DNA of 45,026 nucleotides from Rubripirellula sp. (lineage in GTDB: Bacteria; Planctomycetota; Planctomycetia; Pirellulales; Pirellulaceae), in contig JAPKCI010000027.1 in the NCBI GenBank assembly GCA_028823035.1, forward strand, positions 1 to 45,026, read 5' to 3'. The notes under the pieces were generated by a model. It did no database searches. It was not told the origin of the DNA and saw nothing but the letters and a program-made list of their open reading frames with translations. Below are positions 26,219 to 36,381 of this stretch, one piece after another; positions within the stretch are counted from its first letter, which is position 1, and the number at the start of each line of letters is the position of its first letter. Both the position numbers and the translations under genes were made by a program.

Positions 26219-27625
26219 ATGCATCAAGACCAGTCCGATCACCGAAAGTTTCTTTCGCGGCGGCGAATGCTGCAGGCTGGTGGTATTGGCGCGTTGAACC
26301 TGACGTTGCCGGACTTGTTGCAAGCTGAGGAATCAACACAGAACACCAGCAGAGCCAAGTCTGACGCCAAATCATGCATCTTCATTCATCAATACGGTGG
26401 ATTGAGCCAACTCGATTCCTGGGACATGAAGCCCGATGCACCACAGGAGATTCGAGGACCCTACAAGCCGATTTCGACGGCGACTCCGGGGTTTCAGATT
26501 TGCGAGTTGATGCCGCAACTTGCCCGGTTGTCGCCGCTCTATGCAGTGGTTCGTTCGATGACTCATACACAGTCAAATCACATCCAGGCCAATTCGATGT
26601 ACTTGGCAGGTCGCGAGAATCCGGCTGCCGATGATCCGTCATTCGGAGCCATGGTCACCAAATTGCGTCCATCCAATGCAAACGTCCCCCCACATGTCTG
26701 GCTGCAAAAGTTCGGCGGCGGTGCCGCACCACCGGATCATGCGTATCTGACGGGCGGACGTCTTGGCCTGGCACACGCCCCGATGCTGATCGGTGAACGG
26801 CACGACGATAATCCGGCTGCGTCCGATTTTCGCGTTCACGCGCTCGATGCTCAAGGTGTCACCACACAACAATTGCAACAACGGCGCAGTTTACTGAAAG
26901 ACTTTCAGCGACGTTCGCCGCTGAAAAGCACAGTCGAATTTGAGGGATTCGAACTGCATCAACAACGAGCGTTCGAGTTGTTGCAGGGCGGAGAGGCGAA
27001 ACAGGCTTTTGACGTTGACAAGGAAGACTCAAAACTCAGGGATCGTTATGGCCGCAATCCTCTGGGACAAAATCTGTTGCTTGCACGCCGACTGGTAGAG
27101 TCAGGCGTCAGGCTGGTCAACGTCGTCGCTTGGACAGGACTGGGTGTCGGCGAAAAGTTTGTCAGTGTTGAAACGTGGGATATGCACGGTAACGCCGACG
27201 TCGGTATCTTCGAAGACGGCTGGAACGGTTTGCCGTTTGCATTGCCGCGCACGGATCAGGCAGTTGCAACCTTGTTAGAAGATCTACAAGACCGAGGCTT
27301 ACTTGATTCCACGCTGGTGGTGCTGGTGGGCGAATTCGGCAGGACACCCATTATCCGCAAAGGAGCCAAGCGGATCGGTCGCGACCATTGGCCGGGGTGT
27401 TACAGTGCCATGATGGCGGGAGCCGGAGTTCAGGGCGGGGTGGTGTATGGCCAGTCCGATAAGCATGCTGGATACGTCAAAACCAATCCGGTGACGCTCG
27501 AGGATTTTACCGCCACGCTCTTTGCAGCCATGAATATCAATCCCGCCTCACGATTAAGCCCCGACGGATTTACCCGTCCCGCCAGCAGTGGAACCGCAAT
27601 TCCTCTTCTACTGAAATCGGGATGA
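26219..27625 (+). CDS. DUF1501 exported protein, copy 2
   Basis: This 468-residue DUF1501 protein closes the four-gene cluster, 11 bases after the WD40-cytochrome gene, with AAGG about 9 bases before the ATG. The twin-arginine region is FLSRRRMLQAGG (11-22). The N-terminal core reads YGGLSQLDSWDMKP (59-72), where the common GGPSH is replaced by GGLSQ. The C-terminal core is GEFGRTPIIRK, then GRDHWPGCYSAMMAGAG. Residues RYGRNPLGQNLLLARRLVESG match copy 1 closely. Gene order (DUF1553, PPC, WD40, DUF1501) suggests that it functions with those exported proteins; the reaction is unknown. Confidence 0.95.
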   Translation: MHQDQSDHRKFLSRRRMLQAGGIGALNLTLPDLLQAEESTQNTSRAKSDAKSCIFIHQYGGLSQLDSWDMKPDAPQEIRGPYKPISTATPGFQICELMPQLARLSPLYAVVRSMTHTQSNHIQANSMYLAGRENPAADDPSFGAMVTKLRPSNANVPPHVWLQKFGGGAAPPDHAYLTGGRLGLAHAPMLIGERHDDNPAASDFRVHALDAQGVTTQQLQQRRSLLKDFQRRSPLKSTVEFEGFELHQQRAFELLQGGEAKQAFDVDKEDSKLRDRYGRNPLGQNLLLARRLVESGVRLVNVVAWTGLGVGEKFVSVETWDMHGNADVGIFEDGWNGLPFALPRTDQAVATLLEDLQDRGLLDSTLVVLVGEFGRTPIIRKGAKRIGRDHWPGCYSAMMAGAGVQGGVVYGQSDKHAGYVKTNPVTLEDFTATLFAAMNINPASRLSPDGFTRPASSGTAIPLLLKSG

Positions 27626-27669
27626 TTGTTAAACTGGAAACACAACCGTGACTCGCTAAATCATGGTGA

Positions 27670-27707
27670 CTGGGATGAGAACAGTCTGCTGGGATGAGAA
27701 CAGTCTG
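27670..27707. repeat. Perfect 19-bp tandem duplication, intergenic
   Basis: CTGGGATGAGAACAGTCTG occurs twice in direct tandem, identical, in the 209-base gap between DUF1501 copies 2 and 3. It is about 45 bases after the stop of copy 2. No other feature was recognised in the gap. Confidence 0.95.
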
Positions 27708-27834
27708 GCAATGAAACCTTTCGTACTTCGGTAACCACAGTGGAAACCGGATCAACAAGCGAGGTAATGGACTTTCGTTTTCGTGGACATATCGGATCAA
27801 CCGAAGTAGACCATGGCGTAAAGGAGCTGGTAAC

Positions 27835-29247
27835 GTGCTATCGATCACAGACAATCGCCCGGCTCACTGTTGTGCCGGTTACTCGCGCCGCGAATTCCTT
27901 CGGATCGGTGGACTTGGCGCAGGCGGTTTGACTCTGCCCGATCTGCTACGCGCACGCTGTGAAGCTTCTTCACCCTTGGGTCAGGTGGTCCGTGGTAAGT
28001 CGATCGTGTTGCTGTTCTTGAGTGGTGGCCCCTCGCATATCGAGTCATTCGATCCCAAGATGACCGCGCCGTCGGAAATCCGCGCAATCTTCGGCGAGGT
28101 CAAAACGAAAATTCCTGGTGTCACGTTTGGGTCACATTTTCCGCAGATGGCAGCCCGGGCGGATCGGATGTCCGTGATACGGTCGTACGGTTCTGGCAAC
28201 GCTGGTCACTCGTATCAGCAAGTGGCAAGCGGGAACAATGCTACCGAGGCGACAATGGGTGCGATCTACTCGCGTGTTGCCGGCACGAACCATCCTGTTA
28301 ATGGGGTTCCGAGCAATGTGCTGCTCTTACCCGAAGCGATCAACCCAGAACTGAAACTGGGAAACAACTTCGAAACGGGTGCATTGCCAACGCTCACACA
28401 ACCGGGTGAACTCGGTGTCAATTTCGGAGCATTCAATCCGCAAGGCGGAGGTCAGTTGACCAGCAATATGGAACTGACGTTGCCACGTGAGCGATTTGAT
28501 GATCGCCGAAAACTACTGGCGAGCCTCGACAGGTTCAAACGACTGGCGGACTCCGGTGGACTCAAAGAAACCGATCGCTACCAACAGCAGGCATTCGACA
28601 TCATCACTGGGGGTGTGGCGGATGCGTTTGATCTTTCAAAAGAAGATCCGCGCACGGTTGCGATGTACGACACCAGCCATGTATTCGACCAGCAGGAGGT
28701 TAGCCGCTGGCACGACATGAAGCGGGCGTCAAACTTGCTGGGCAAACAGATGTTGCTCGCTCGGCGGTTGTGTGAGGCCGGCTGCGGATTTGTCACGGTC
28801 AGCGATTGTGGCTGGGACCATCACAGCAACAGTAACAGTCCCAAAGGGTTGGGAGGCTTCGCCTGGCTGGGGTCACAAGTTGATCATGCCGTTTCGGCGT
28901 TCATCGACGACGTGCGGGACCGCGGACTGGAAAACGAAATTCTGCTGGTAGTCACCGGTGAAATGGGCCGCTCGCCGCGGATCAACAGTAACGGCGGTCG
29001 TGATCACTATGGCGAACTGACCCCGCTGGTGTTTTCGGGCGGTGGCTTGCCCATGGGGCAGGTCATCGGTCGCTCGGACAGCCAGGCGACCCGCGCTTCC
29101 ACCCGCCCGTATCGGCCAGAGCACATGTTGTCCACGATCATGCACGTTCTGTTTGATGTGGGCGAATTACGCACCAACGGCGGACTTCCCGGTAATTTGC
29201 AGAAAGTCATCACCGACGGCGAGCCGATTGATGAACTATTATCCTGA
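27835..29247 (+). CDS. DUF1501 exported protein, copy 3 (divergent)
   Basis: This 470-residue DUF1501 protein starts at a GTG at 27835, preceded by AAGGAG at 8 bases. The twin-arginine motif is YSRREFLRIGGLGAGGL (16-32). Its core motifs depart from the other copies: SGGPSHIESFDPK (63-75) in place of the WDMKP form, and GEMGRSPRI followed by GRDHYGELTPLVFSGGG. The middle keeps LGKQMLLARRLCEAGCGFV. It probably belongs to a different DUF1501 subgroup from copies 1 and 2. It is co-oriented with and 81 bases before copy 4. Function is unknown beyond alkaline-phosphatase-superfamily resemblance. Confidence 0.94.
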   Translation: MLSITDNRPAHCCAGYSRREFLRIGGLGAGGLTLPDLLRARCEASSPLGQVVRGKSIVLLFLSGGPSHIESFDPKMTAPSEIRAIFGEVKTKIPGVTFGSHFPQMAARADRMSVIRSYGSGNAGHSYQQVASGNNATEATMGAIYSRVAGTNHPVNGVPSNVLLLPEAINPELKLGNNFETGALPTLTQPGELGVNFGAFNPQGGGQLTSNMELTLPRERFDDRRKLLASLDRFKRLADSGGLKETDRYQQQAFDIITGGVADAFDLSKEDPRTVAMYDTSHVFDQQEVSRWHDMKRASNLLGKQMLLARRLCEAGCGFVTVSDCGWDHHSNSNSPKGLGGFAWLGSQVDHAVSAFIDDVRDRGLENEILLVVTGEMGRSPRINSNGGRDHYGELTPLVFSGGGLPMGQVIGRSDSQATRASTRPYRPEHMLSTIMHVLFDVGELRTNGGLPGNLQKVITDGEPIDELLS

Positions 29248-29274
29248 GATGCGATTCATACGAAACCATCAATA

Positions 29275-29294
29275 AGCCGTGATATAATACGGCT
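29275..29294. promoter_or_regulatory. Hairpin with TATAAT in its loop
   Basis: AGCCGT at 29275-29280 pairs with ACGGCT at 29289-29294, around the loop GATATAAT. The loop includes a perfect TATAAT hexamer (29283-29288), but no -35 box lies at the right distance. It sits between DUF1501 copies 3 and 4, about 35 bases before the ATG. It could be a weak terminator, an operator or a chance structure. Confidence 0.35.
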
Positions 29295-29328
29295 GTGATT
29301 TAATTTGGTTGAATAAGGAAACTCAAAG

Positions 29329-30699
29329 ATGCTGACCATTCTTGGACGACCCATCAAGAAATCCGGTTTTTGTGACGGGATTTCTCGTCGCGGGTTTTTA
29401 CAGGTCGGTGGTGCTGCCATGGGGGGGCTCTCACTGAACCAAATCCTCGAGATGGAAGCTCATGCGGGTACTGGCAGTTCTCACAAGGCGATCATCAACA
29501 TCTACCTTCCTGGTGGTCCATCACATTTGGACATGTGGGATCTCAAGCCCAACGCGCCGGTTGAAATCCGTGGTGAGTTCAACCCCATCAGTACGAATGT
29601 TCCGGGCATCCAGATCTGTGAACTGTTCCCTCGCATCGCACAAATGATGGACAAGTTCGCAATCGTTCGCTCGCTGTCGGATTCCGATGGCGCTCACGAT
29701 GGCTACCAATGCATGACCGGTCGCAAGAAAAACGATCGCGGACCCGCTGGTGGTTGGCCGTCTGCGGGGGCGTGGGTGTCGCGTCTGGCTGGAGCTGCGA
29801 ATGAGGCAGTGCCGCCGAATCTGGCAACCATGTACGCCACCGGCAACCGCACATGGGGTGAACCCGGTACAGCTGGTTTTCTCGGCCTGAGACATAACCC
29901 GTTCAATTTGGTCGGTCGCAAGGCACGGGACAAGTCGGACAACATGGTGCTGCACGGAATCACACTCGAGCGTTTGCGTGATCGCGAAAAGTTGCGATTA
30001 TCACTCGATCGATTTCGCCGGGATGTGGATGCATCTGGTCAGATGGATGGGGTTGATGCCTACATGCAACAGGCGATGGGAATTCTGACCGATTCCAAAC
30101 TTGGCGATGCCTTGGATCTGTCCAAGGAAGACCCAAGGATCCTGGCGAGATATGGAAAGAGCGATGAGAAATTCCAGCGGGACGGTGCGCCGAAGATGGT
30201 CGAAAACTTCTGCATTGCTCGGCGGTTGGTGGAAGCCGGGGCTCGCTACGTCGCATTGAATTACAGTCGTTGGGACTGGCACGGCGGTGATGGTATGAAC
30301 TTCCCTCGATCGCGTGAGGAGTTTCCGCTATTGGATCAAGCGCTCTCAGCGCTGGTCACTGATTTGCACGAGCGTGGTTTGGATCAAGACGTGTCCGTTG
30401 TGATGTGGGGAGAGTTTGGCCGAACACCGAAGATCAATCAGAATAACAGTCGCGATCACTGGCCGCGAGCGAATGCCGCGATGCTGGCCGGCGGCGGCAT
30501 GAGAACGGGGCAGGTCATCGGCGAAACCAACAAGTATGGTGAAGAACCTGCCAAACGTCCCGTCAAGTTCCAGGAAGTCTTCGCCACCCTTTATCACAAC
30601 ATGGGACTCAACGCTCATCGCGACCGTATCTTCGACGGATCGGGCACCCCGCGTTATCCGGTGGATCCCGGCAATGAACCCATTCAAGAGTTGGTTTAG
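29329..30699 (+). CDS. DUF1501 exported protein, copy 4
   Basis: This 456-residue DUF1501 protein has AAGGAA about 9 bases before the ATG. The twin-arginine segment is GISRRGFLQVGGAAMGGLSL (17-36). The N-terminal core is PGGPSHLDMWDLKP (61-74), and the C-terminal core is GEFGRTPKINQNNSRDHWP. FCIARRLVEAGARYVALNY and RWDWHGGDGMNFPRSR are typical of the subgroup in which a Trp-Asp-x-His motif precedes the last domain. It ends the long + strand block and converges on the - strand DUF1501 copy 5. The 158 bases between them show no clear terminator. Confidence 0.95.
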   Translation: MLTILGRPIKKSGFCDGISRRGFLQVGGAAMGGLSLNQILEMEAHAGTGSSHKAIINIYLPGGPSHLDMWDLKPNAPVEIRGEFNPISTNVPGIQICELFPRIAQMMDKFAIVRSLSDSDGAHDGYQCMTGRKKNDRGPAGGWPSAGAWVSRLAGAANEAVPPNLATMYATGNRTWGEPGTAGFLGLRHNPFNLVGRKARDKSDNMVLHGITLERLRDREKLRLSLDRFRRDVDASGQMDGVDAYMQQAMGILTDSKLGDALDLSKEDPRILARYGKSDEKFQRDGAPKMVENFCIARRLVEAGARYVALNYSRWDWHGGDGMNFPRSREEFPLLDQALSALVTDLHERGLDQDVSVVMWGEFGRTPKINQNNSRDHWPRANAAMLAGGGMRTGQVIGETNKYGEEPAKRPVKFQEVFATLYHNMGLNAHRDRIFDGSGTPRYPVDPGNEPIQELV

Positions 30700-30857
30700 A
30701 CGCTGACGCCGTTGAAGCACGATTCGTCGTTGTCTGGCGGACGAGCGGTACGTTCGTCAACACTGGGCTAAACATCGTAGGGGCAGGATGTATTTCGCTT
30801 CTCTCTGTTTCTCGAATCTCAATGTCAAAGAGCTTGTTGGCTGAAAGATCCGCGACG

Positions 30858-32309
30858 TTAGGCCAGGATTTCTTTGACGACGCGCCCGTGAACGTCGGTA
30901 AGCCGGTAATAGCGACCTTGGAACCGGTACGTCAACTGTTCGTGATCGATGCCCAGTTGGTTTAGCATCGTCGCATGCAGATCGTGAACGTGGACGGGAT
31001 GTTCGGCGATGTTGTAGGAAAAATCGTCGGTTGAACCGTGTGTTATCCCGGGTTTGATGCCTCCGCCCGCCATGAAGATCGTGAAGCAACGCGGATGGTG
31101 GTCTCGGCCATAGTTCGTATCGGTCAGTGTTCCCTGACCGTAAACCGTGCGACCGAATTCCCCACCCCAAATGACGAGTGTTTCATCCAGCATTCCACGA
31201 GCATCAAGGTCGTTGATCAGTGCCGCCGTTGCCTGATCGGTATCATAACACTGGCCCTTGATCTGCTTCGGAAGCGACTTGTGTTGATCCCAGCCCATGT
31301 GGAACAACTGCACGAAGCGGACGCCGCTTTCGGCAAGTCTGCGTGCCAGAATGCAATTGTTCGCATAGGTACCTCGATTCTTCGATTCCGGGCCGTAAGC
31401 GTCGAATGTTGATTCAGGTTCGCTGGACAGATCGGTCAATTCCGGCACCGACATCTGCATACGAAAAGCAAGTTCATATTGTGCAATCCGTGTTGCGATT
31501 TCCGGATCGCCAAAGTCGTCGAGCTTTTGTTCGTTGATCTCCGCGATATCGTCGAGCATTCGTCGTCGTAATTCTCGACCGATGCCGTCCGGGTCCTTCA
31601 AATACAGGACGGCATCTCCAACACCTCGAAGTTTCACACCCTGATGGGTCGTGGGAAGAAAACCACTGCCCCACAATCGATCGTAAAGCGGTTGACCACC
31701 GGGACGGCCAGTGCCGGTGGACGTCATCGCAACGAAGGCGGGAAGATCTTCATTTTCGTTCCCAAGACCGTACGACAGCCATGCTCCCACGCTGGGACGC
31801 CCGGCGATTTGCGAGCCGGTCTGAAAGAACGTTATTGCCGGGTCGTGGTTGATCGCTTCGGTATACATCGACTTGATGAAACAGAGTTTGTCGGCGACCG
31901 TTGCAAGGTGCGGCATCAATTCGCTGATCCATGCTCCACTTTGGCCGTGCTGTTTGAATTCAAAGATTGAGGGAGCGGTCGGAAAGCGAGCTTGTCCCGA
32001 GGTCATGCCTGTCAAACGCTGACCTTTGCGGATTGAATCAGGAAGGTCTTTGTCAAACTGATTCCGGAGTTCGGGCTTGTAATCGAATAGATCGATTTGT
32101 GATGGAGCGCCCGACTGAAAAAGGTAGATGACACGTTTGGCTTTCGGTGCGATCAAACCGGCTCGCGCGATGATGTCCTCTGCGATCAGGTCCCGCGAAA
32201 GCAGTGAACTGAGTGCAATGCTACCGAGACCGGCTGATGAGCGGCTAAAGAAATGTCTGCGGTTCAGGTCGAGCCGCGATCGGGTGAGGGGGTCTTGGTG
32301 AGTCATCAT
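30858..32309 (-). CDS. DUF1501 exported protein, copy 5
   Basis: This 483-residue DUF1501 protein has a twin-arginine motif LNRRHFFSRSSAGLGS (15-30). Core motifs are SGAPSQIDLFDYKP (66-79) and GEFGRTVYGQGT followed by GRDHHPRCFTIFMAGGG. FVQLFHMGWDQH precedes the last domain. It belongs to the subgroup normally encoded next to cytochrome/DUF1549/DUF1553 genes. The ATG at 32309 overlaps the stop of that upstream gene by 4 bases (ATGA), indicating translational coupling; a second ATG follows immediately at 32306. This pairing is the strongest evidence in the window that DUF1501 and DUF1553 proteins act together. Confidence 0.95.
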   Translation of the reverse strand: MMTHQDPLTRSRLDLNRRHFFSRSSAGLGSIALSSLLSRDLIAEDIIARAGLIAPKAKRVIYLFQSGAPSQIDLFDYKPELRNQFDKDLPDSIRKGQRLTGMTSGQARFPTAPSIFEFKQHGQSGAWISELMPHLATVADKLCFIKSMYTEAINHDPAITFFQTGSQIAGRPSVGAWLSYGLGNENEDLPAFVAMTSTGTGRPGGQPLYDRLWGSGFLPTTHQGVKLRGVGDAVLYLKDPDGIGRELRRRMLDDIAEINEQKLDDFGDPEIATRIAQYELAFRMQMSVPELTDLSSEPESTFDAYGPESKNRGTYANNCILARRLAESGVRFVQLFHMGWDQHKSLPKQIKGQCYDTDQATAALINDLDARGMLDETLVIWGGEFGRTVYGQGTLTDTNYGRDHHPRCFTIFMAGGGIKPGITHGSTDDFSYNIAEHPVHVHDLHATMLNQLGIDHEQLTYRFQGRYYRLTDVHGRVVKEILA

Positions 32310-35300
32310 TCCTTGGTCACTGTTTCATCAAGGTTCAGAAAAATGGTAGCGACGACAGAACAGGTGGCAAGTTCGACAGGATCGAGTTTGGGATCGGGAA
32401 CAGAATTTCCCACCGATACAAAGGCTTTTGCTGATTCAGGACTCTCGACAAAGGAGGCCATGTAATCGTCGTAGCCCATTCGGAAGACTTTCATCTCGGA
32501 ACTCGATGGCCTTCGTCCCAGCAGCAACTCGCTGCAATGAGCAATCCGATCTTCAGGCGTCCCTTTTGCTTCCTTCATCATGCGCTCACCCAAAATAAGT
32601 GCTGCTTCTACATATTGTGGGTCGTTTTGCAGGTTCAACGCCTGGAGTGGAGTATTTGTGCGACTCACGTTGACGGTGCAGGATTCTCGACCCGCGCTGT
32701 CAAAGTTGATCATGTTCGGTGGAGGAACCGTACGTCGCCAAAACGTGTACAAACTACGGCGATACAACCCCTCATCTTTTGCCACAGCGTATTTGAAGCC
32801 CTTGGCGCTTACCTCTTCCCAAAGACCGGCAGGCTGATACGGCATGACAGGGGGGCCGCCTTGTTTATCGACAAGTAGACCTGATGCTGCCAGAGCCTGA
32901 TCTCGAATGGCGAAGGCGGTCAGACGAAACCGAGCACCACGTGACAGCAATGCGTTCGTAGGATCCCTCTCAAGCATTTCCTTGGTGGTGCGAGAATCCT
33001 GACAATAAGTTTCCGATGTCACGATAAGTTTCAGCAGGGCCTTGATGTCCCAACCGCTCTCGCGGAACTCCACTGCCAGCCAGTCAAGCAGTTCGGGATG
33101 GCTTGGCATACTTCCCTGCGTACCAAAGTCTTCAGGAGTCTTGACCAAGCCGCTGCCAAACAGCATTTGCCAATGGCGATTGACGGCAACCCTAGCGGTC
33201 AGCGGGTTGTCCGACTGAAACAGCCAGCGTGCCAATCCCAGCCGATTCTTGGGATGGTCGCTCGCCATTGCTGGCAGGCTGGCGATTGTCGCAGGTGAAA
33301 GTGTCTCACTCGTGTCCGGCTGGCTGTAGTCACCTCGAATCAAACGATGCGTATCGCGTGCTTCCGGCATTTCCTGCATGATACTGACCTTCGTGATCTT
33401 TGACTTCTCGAATGCAGCCAGTTGCTTTTGTTGACGTTTGAGTTGTTGAACAATATTTTGGTAGCCGGGATCGTAACTTGCAAAATACGTTTTTTCCAAA
33501 AACACCTTTTGCGTGTTACTTAGTTTCGATCGCATGAGCAATTGCGAAGCGGAATCATGCTGGGAAAGAGACTGTACCTGTTCCGCAGCCAGACAAATTG
33601 AGTGAATGTACAGCTCGTCGATCACTGCGAAGCTCAGTCCCGAGCCTATCAGGTGATCTTGCTGCAACCGAAAGCTCTCTGAGGGCAGATCATCTGCCGC
33701 GGTAACAATGTTTGTACGTTCGCCGTTGATGTAGATTGCGATGCCATCTGCGGAAAGAGACCCATCGTAAGTGACAGCGACGTGAGTGAATTCGCTAGCA
33801 TTCTCGGTTATCAAACCAGGTGTTTGCACTTCGAGTCGTTTTCCATTTTGTTCATCGGCCACGAGTTGGAAAGCAATCGCAAGTTGACCTTTGCCGCTTG
33901 CCTTCACGAGAGAAAGCAGATACCCGGTTTTTCTCGCATCGGTTGTCTGGCTGGAAAGTACTGCACCGATCGCTCCTTTCTGCGGCTTGATGAAGAACGA
34001 CCAACTGGCCGGCGTTTTGGGATCGTAGCCTTCTGTACCAAAAAGTTTTCCCAGTCGGACGTGTCCTGCGTCTCTAAACGCAACAGCTTGGCCAAACTTG
34101 CCAGCGGGATCGATCTTCACGTGGTTCTCGCGTCCCTGTATTCGCCCCGGCATCGCACGACTCTCGAGATTCGAAAGCACCTTGCTTTTCGGGAAGTCGA
34201 ACGGAATGTGAGCAACGAAACTGTTGACGCTGGTCTCTCCCCCAAGACGTTTTTGTTGCTTTGAAATCCAGGCGGCAAATGTTGCCTGATGTTTTTTTGC
34301 GTATTCTTTTTCGTCCTGTTGCAGACGCGCTACATCTTCCGCCAGTTTCTGGTGCTGATCTTTTGTTCCACCGGTATAGACATTCATATTCGGTGCTGGA
34401 GCTATCGCACCGTCTTTTCCGTTTTCGGGGACGTTGTGAAAAAAGGCAAAAAACCGATAGAAGTCATCCATGGTGATCGGGTCGTACTTGTGATCATGAC
34501 ACCGCGCGCATCCGGTGGTCAGGCCGAGCCAGATCGTGGAAGTTGTTTCGACGCGATCGGCCACGTATTCCACCAGAAACTCTGCTGGAATGATTCCACC
34601 TTCGTTATTGATGCGGTGGTTGCGACTGAAGGCTGTGGCCAGACGCGTGCTGTCAGTCGCATCGGGCAGCAAATCGCCCGCAAGCTGCTCGATACTGAAT
34701 TGGTCGTAAGGCATGTTGCGGTTGTAGGCGTCGATGACCCAATCTCGCCACGGCCACTGCGATCTTTTGAAGTCGTTTTGATATCCCGCAGAATCAGCGT
34801 ATCGACTGGCGTCCAACCAAACCTGAGCCATCCGTTCGCCATACGCCGGGGATCTCAGTAATCGATCGACAACATTTTCGTACGCGGTAACACTAGCGTC
34901 AGAAACAAATGCCTGTACCTCTGCGGGTGTCGGCGGCAGTCCCGTGAGATCGAGGGTTACTCTACGGATGAGTTGTCGCTTTTCGGCGCGGGTCGAGGGA
35001 CTGAGCCCCGTGTCGTCGAGTCGTTTCCCAACAAAATGATCAATGGCATTCGTGCCAGCGGGTGCCTTACTCTTGACTGGTAACTTGAAGGCCCAGTGTT
35101 GATCGTAATTTGCGCCTTGGGTGATCCAGTTTTGTAGGATCGATTTTTCCTTCTGCGACAGATGACGCGGAGCGTGCGGCGGCGGCATGACCTTGTCGGG
35201 GTCGTCACTCTCAATCCGGAGGACCAGCTCGCTTTGCTCCGGTTCATTGGCGACAATGGCCGCGTAGCCACCGAGATCAGCTAATGCATGCTCAGCCGAA

Positions 35301-35488
35301 TCGAGTCGAAACTCCGAGTCCTGATTTTCAACATCCGGGCCGTGGCAATGAAAGCACTTGTCCGACAGGATAGGTCGAACGTCCCGATTGAAATCCACGT
35401 CACTCGCACTGACGAGTGTTGTTCCGCTGGCAAAAATGTAAACAAGTCTGATCAATGACTTAATCAAAGGGCTCATGCGGCTCCACAT
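32306..35488 (-). CDS. Exported cytochrome/DUF1549/LamG/DUF1553 protein
   Basis: The 1060 residues comprise, in order: a signal peptide (to about 28); a cytochrome domain with CFHCHG (45-50) and the trailing [17 protein letters not shown]1549 from about 150, including [29 protein letters not shown] with a second heme motif at 327-331; a coiled region about 375-405; a LamG/concanavalin-like insert (about 440-640, with [19 protein letters not shown]); and DUF1553 (about 740-1040, with [18 protein letters not shown]). LamG domains bind carbohydrate in other proteins, so polysaccharide contact is plausible. ATGs at 35488 and 35476 are both possible; the latter has GGAG at 5-6 bases. It overlaps the DUF1501 start by 4 bases. 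Confidence 0.95.
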   Translation of the reverse strand: MWSRMSPLIKSLIRLVYIFASGTTLVSASDVDFNRDVRPILSDKCFHCHGPDVENQDSEFRLDSAEHALADLGGYAAIVANEPEQSELVLRIESDDPDKVMPPPHAPRHLSQKEKSILQNWITQGANYDQHWAFKLPVKSKAPAGTNAIDHFVGKRLDDTGLSPSTRAEKRQLIRRVTLDLTGLPPTPAEVQAFVSDASVTAYENVVDRLLRSPAYGERMAQVWLDASRYADSAGYQNDFKRSQWPWRDWVIDAYNRNMPYDQFSIEQLAGDLLPDATDSTRLATAFSRNHRINNEGGIIPAEFLVEYVADRVETTSTIWLGLTTGCARCHDHKYDPITMDDFYRFFAFFHNVPENGKDGAIAPAPNMNVYTGGTKDQHQKLAEDVARLQQDEKEYAKKHQATFAAWISKQQKRLGGETSVNSFVAHIPFDFPKSKVLSNLESRAMPGRIQGRENHVKIDPAGKFGQAVAFRDAGHVRLGKLFGTEGYDPKTPASWSFFIKPQKGAIGAVLSSQTTDARKTGYLLSLVKASGKGQLAIAFQLVADEQNGKRLEVQTPGLITENASEFTHVAVTYDGSLSADGIAIYINGERTNIVTAADDLPSESFRLQQDHLIGSGLSFAVIDELYIHSICLAAEQVQSLSQHDSASQLLMRSKLSNTQKVFLEKTYFASYDPGYQNIVQQLKRQQKQLAAFEKSKITKVSIMQEMPEARDTHRLIRGDYSQPDTSETLSPATIASLPAMASDHPKNRLGLARWLFQSDNPLTARVAVNRHWQMLFGSGLVKTPEDFGTQGSMPSHPELLDWLAVEFRESGWDIKALLKLIVTSETYCQDSRTTKEMLERDPTNALLSRGARFRLTAFAIRDQALAASGLLVDKQGGPPVMPYQPAGLWEEVSAKGFKYAVAKDEGLYRRSLYTFWRRTVPPPNMINFDSAGRESCTVNVSRTNTPLQALNLQNDPQYVEAALILGERMMKEAKGTPEDRIAHCSELLLGRRPSSSEMKVFRMGYDDYMASFVESPESAKAFVSVGNSVPDPKLDPVELATCSVVATIFLNLDETVTKE

Positions 35489-35973
35489 CGTTGTTTTCCG
35501 TCCACTTGATGCAAGAGCTTCAAGCGGGCTGTTGCCTGTAATCGCGTGGTGTGGGGCAGGGTACGCCTTCGCTGTCTGGCTGATCGTGTGCGTCGCGTTG
35601 GCGAACGTCAGCCATTGCTAGAAAATCAGCCATGTGTTTCGTGGCATCTTGCACACTTCGGGGCTCAATTTGGCTGCTCGTTAAATCGCCCTCCCGATTG
35701 ACCGTGCTGCTTTTAGTATGATCGAAATCGCTGGTCTCCGCAGTTGCCGGGTCATGCTAAGTTCCCATTCGGACGGTTTTTAGTTCGCTTCACATTGCCA
35801 AATTCCGATTGCAGTGCTGTTTCGGTTGGGGGTTGCCAGGGTGGATCGCGGGTCTTCGCTGGATTTCTGTTGGCTTGATCCCACCTCGGGTCCGGTAACA
35901 GTCGACTGTCCGTTCCAACCCTGGTTGTCAGCGGCGGTCAGGAGGACGTTGGGCTAACGCTTTGAAGTTGCCC
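35489..35973. other. Non-coding region upstream of the DUF1549/1553 gene
   Basis: About 485 bases with no plausible gene in either orientation. It should contain the promoter for the - strand cytochrome/DUF1553 gene, but I could not identify one. It may contain eroded sequence continuing from the neighbouring sulfatase remnant. Confidence 0.3.
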
Positions 35974-36381
35974 TTATGTTTTATTGGGCCGCTTGCTGGG
36001 TTTTGGGGTCGCCTTTTTCACAAGGGCTCCTGTCGCGGTCGTTTTCGAAAACCCAATGAAATCCCTGAGCTTGGGAAGATCACCCGGTTCAGAAATCAGC
36101 CGTTTTGCTGTTCCGGTTTTTCCAACCGCGGCCGGTCGTGTGTCGGCTTGGACTGCTGCCGCAGCCTGTTCCGCCTTTTCCGCTGATACTGCCATGCTTG
36201 TCAGAGCGTCAACCGTAGGCGTTGCGATATCCTCAGCACCATTGAATCCCACATTTGCATCGCTGAGATCAACACAAAGAATCAGCACGATATTAGCCTG
36301 AAAAAGTGCAACTTCAGTAGCCTCAACGGATAGCGGCGTTACACAAGAAACTATGACAAATGCAATTGCACCAAGGCCCAA
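35974..36381 (-). pseudogene. Remnant: N-terminus of a sulfatase gene
   Basis: A 135-codon frame begins with a hydrophobic signal-like segment and then NIVLILCVDLSDANVGFNGAE, followed by DIATPTVDAL. This is recognisably the start of a formylglycine sulfatase, where the consensus is NIVLILADDLG-x-x-DVGFNG and TPNIDSLA. The metal-binding Asp pair is damaged (CVD for ADD), and the Cys-x-Pro-Ser-Arg formylglycine site never appears; the chain instead runs into Ala- and Lys-rich sequence and stops. The frame starts at a TTG with no ribosome binding site, so the original start is lost. I read it as a decayed sulfatase gene. Confidence 0.65.

Noticed and set aside
25359-26375. 338-codon - strand open frame
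   Set aside because: It lies entirely opposite the end of the WD40 protein and start of DUF1501 copy 2, and has no motif or ribosome binding site.
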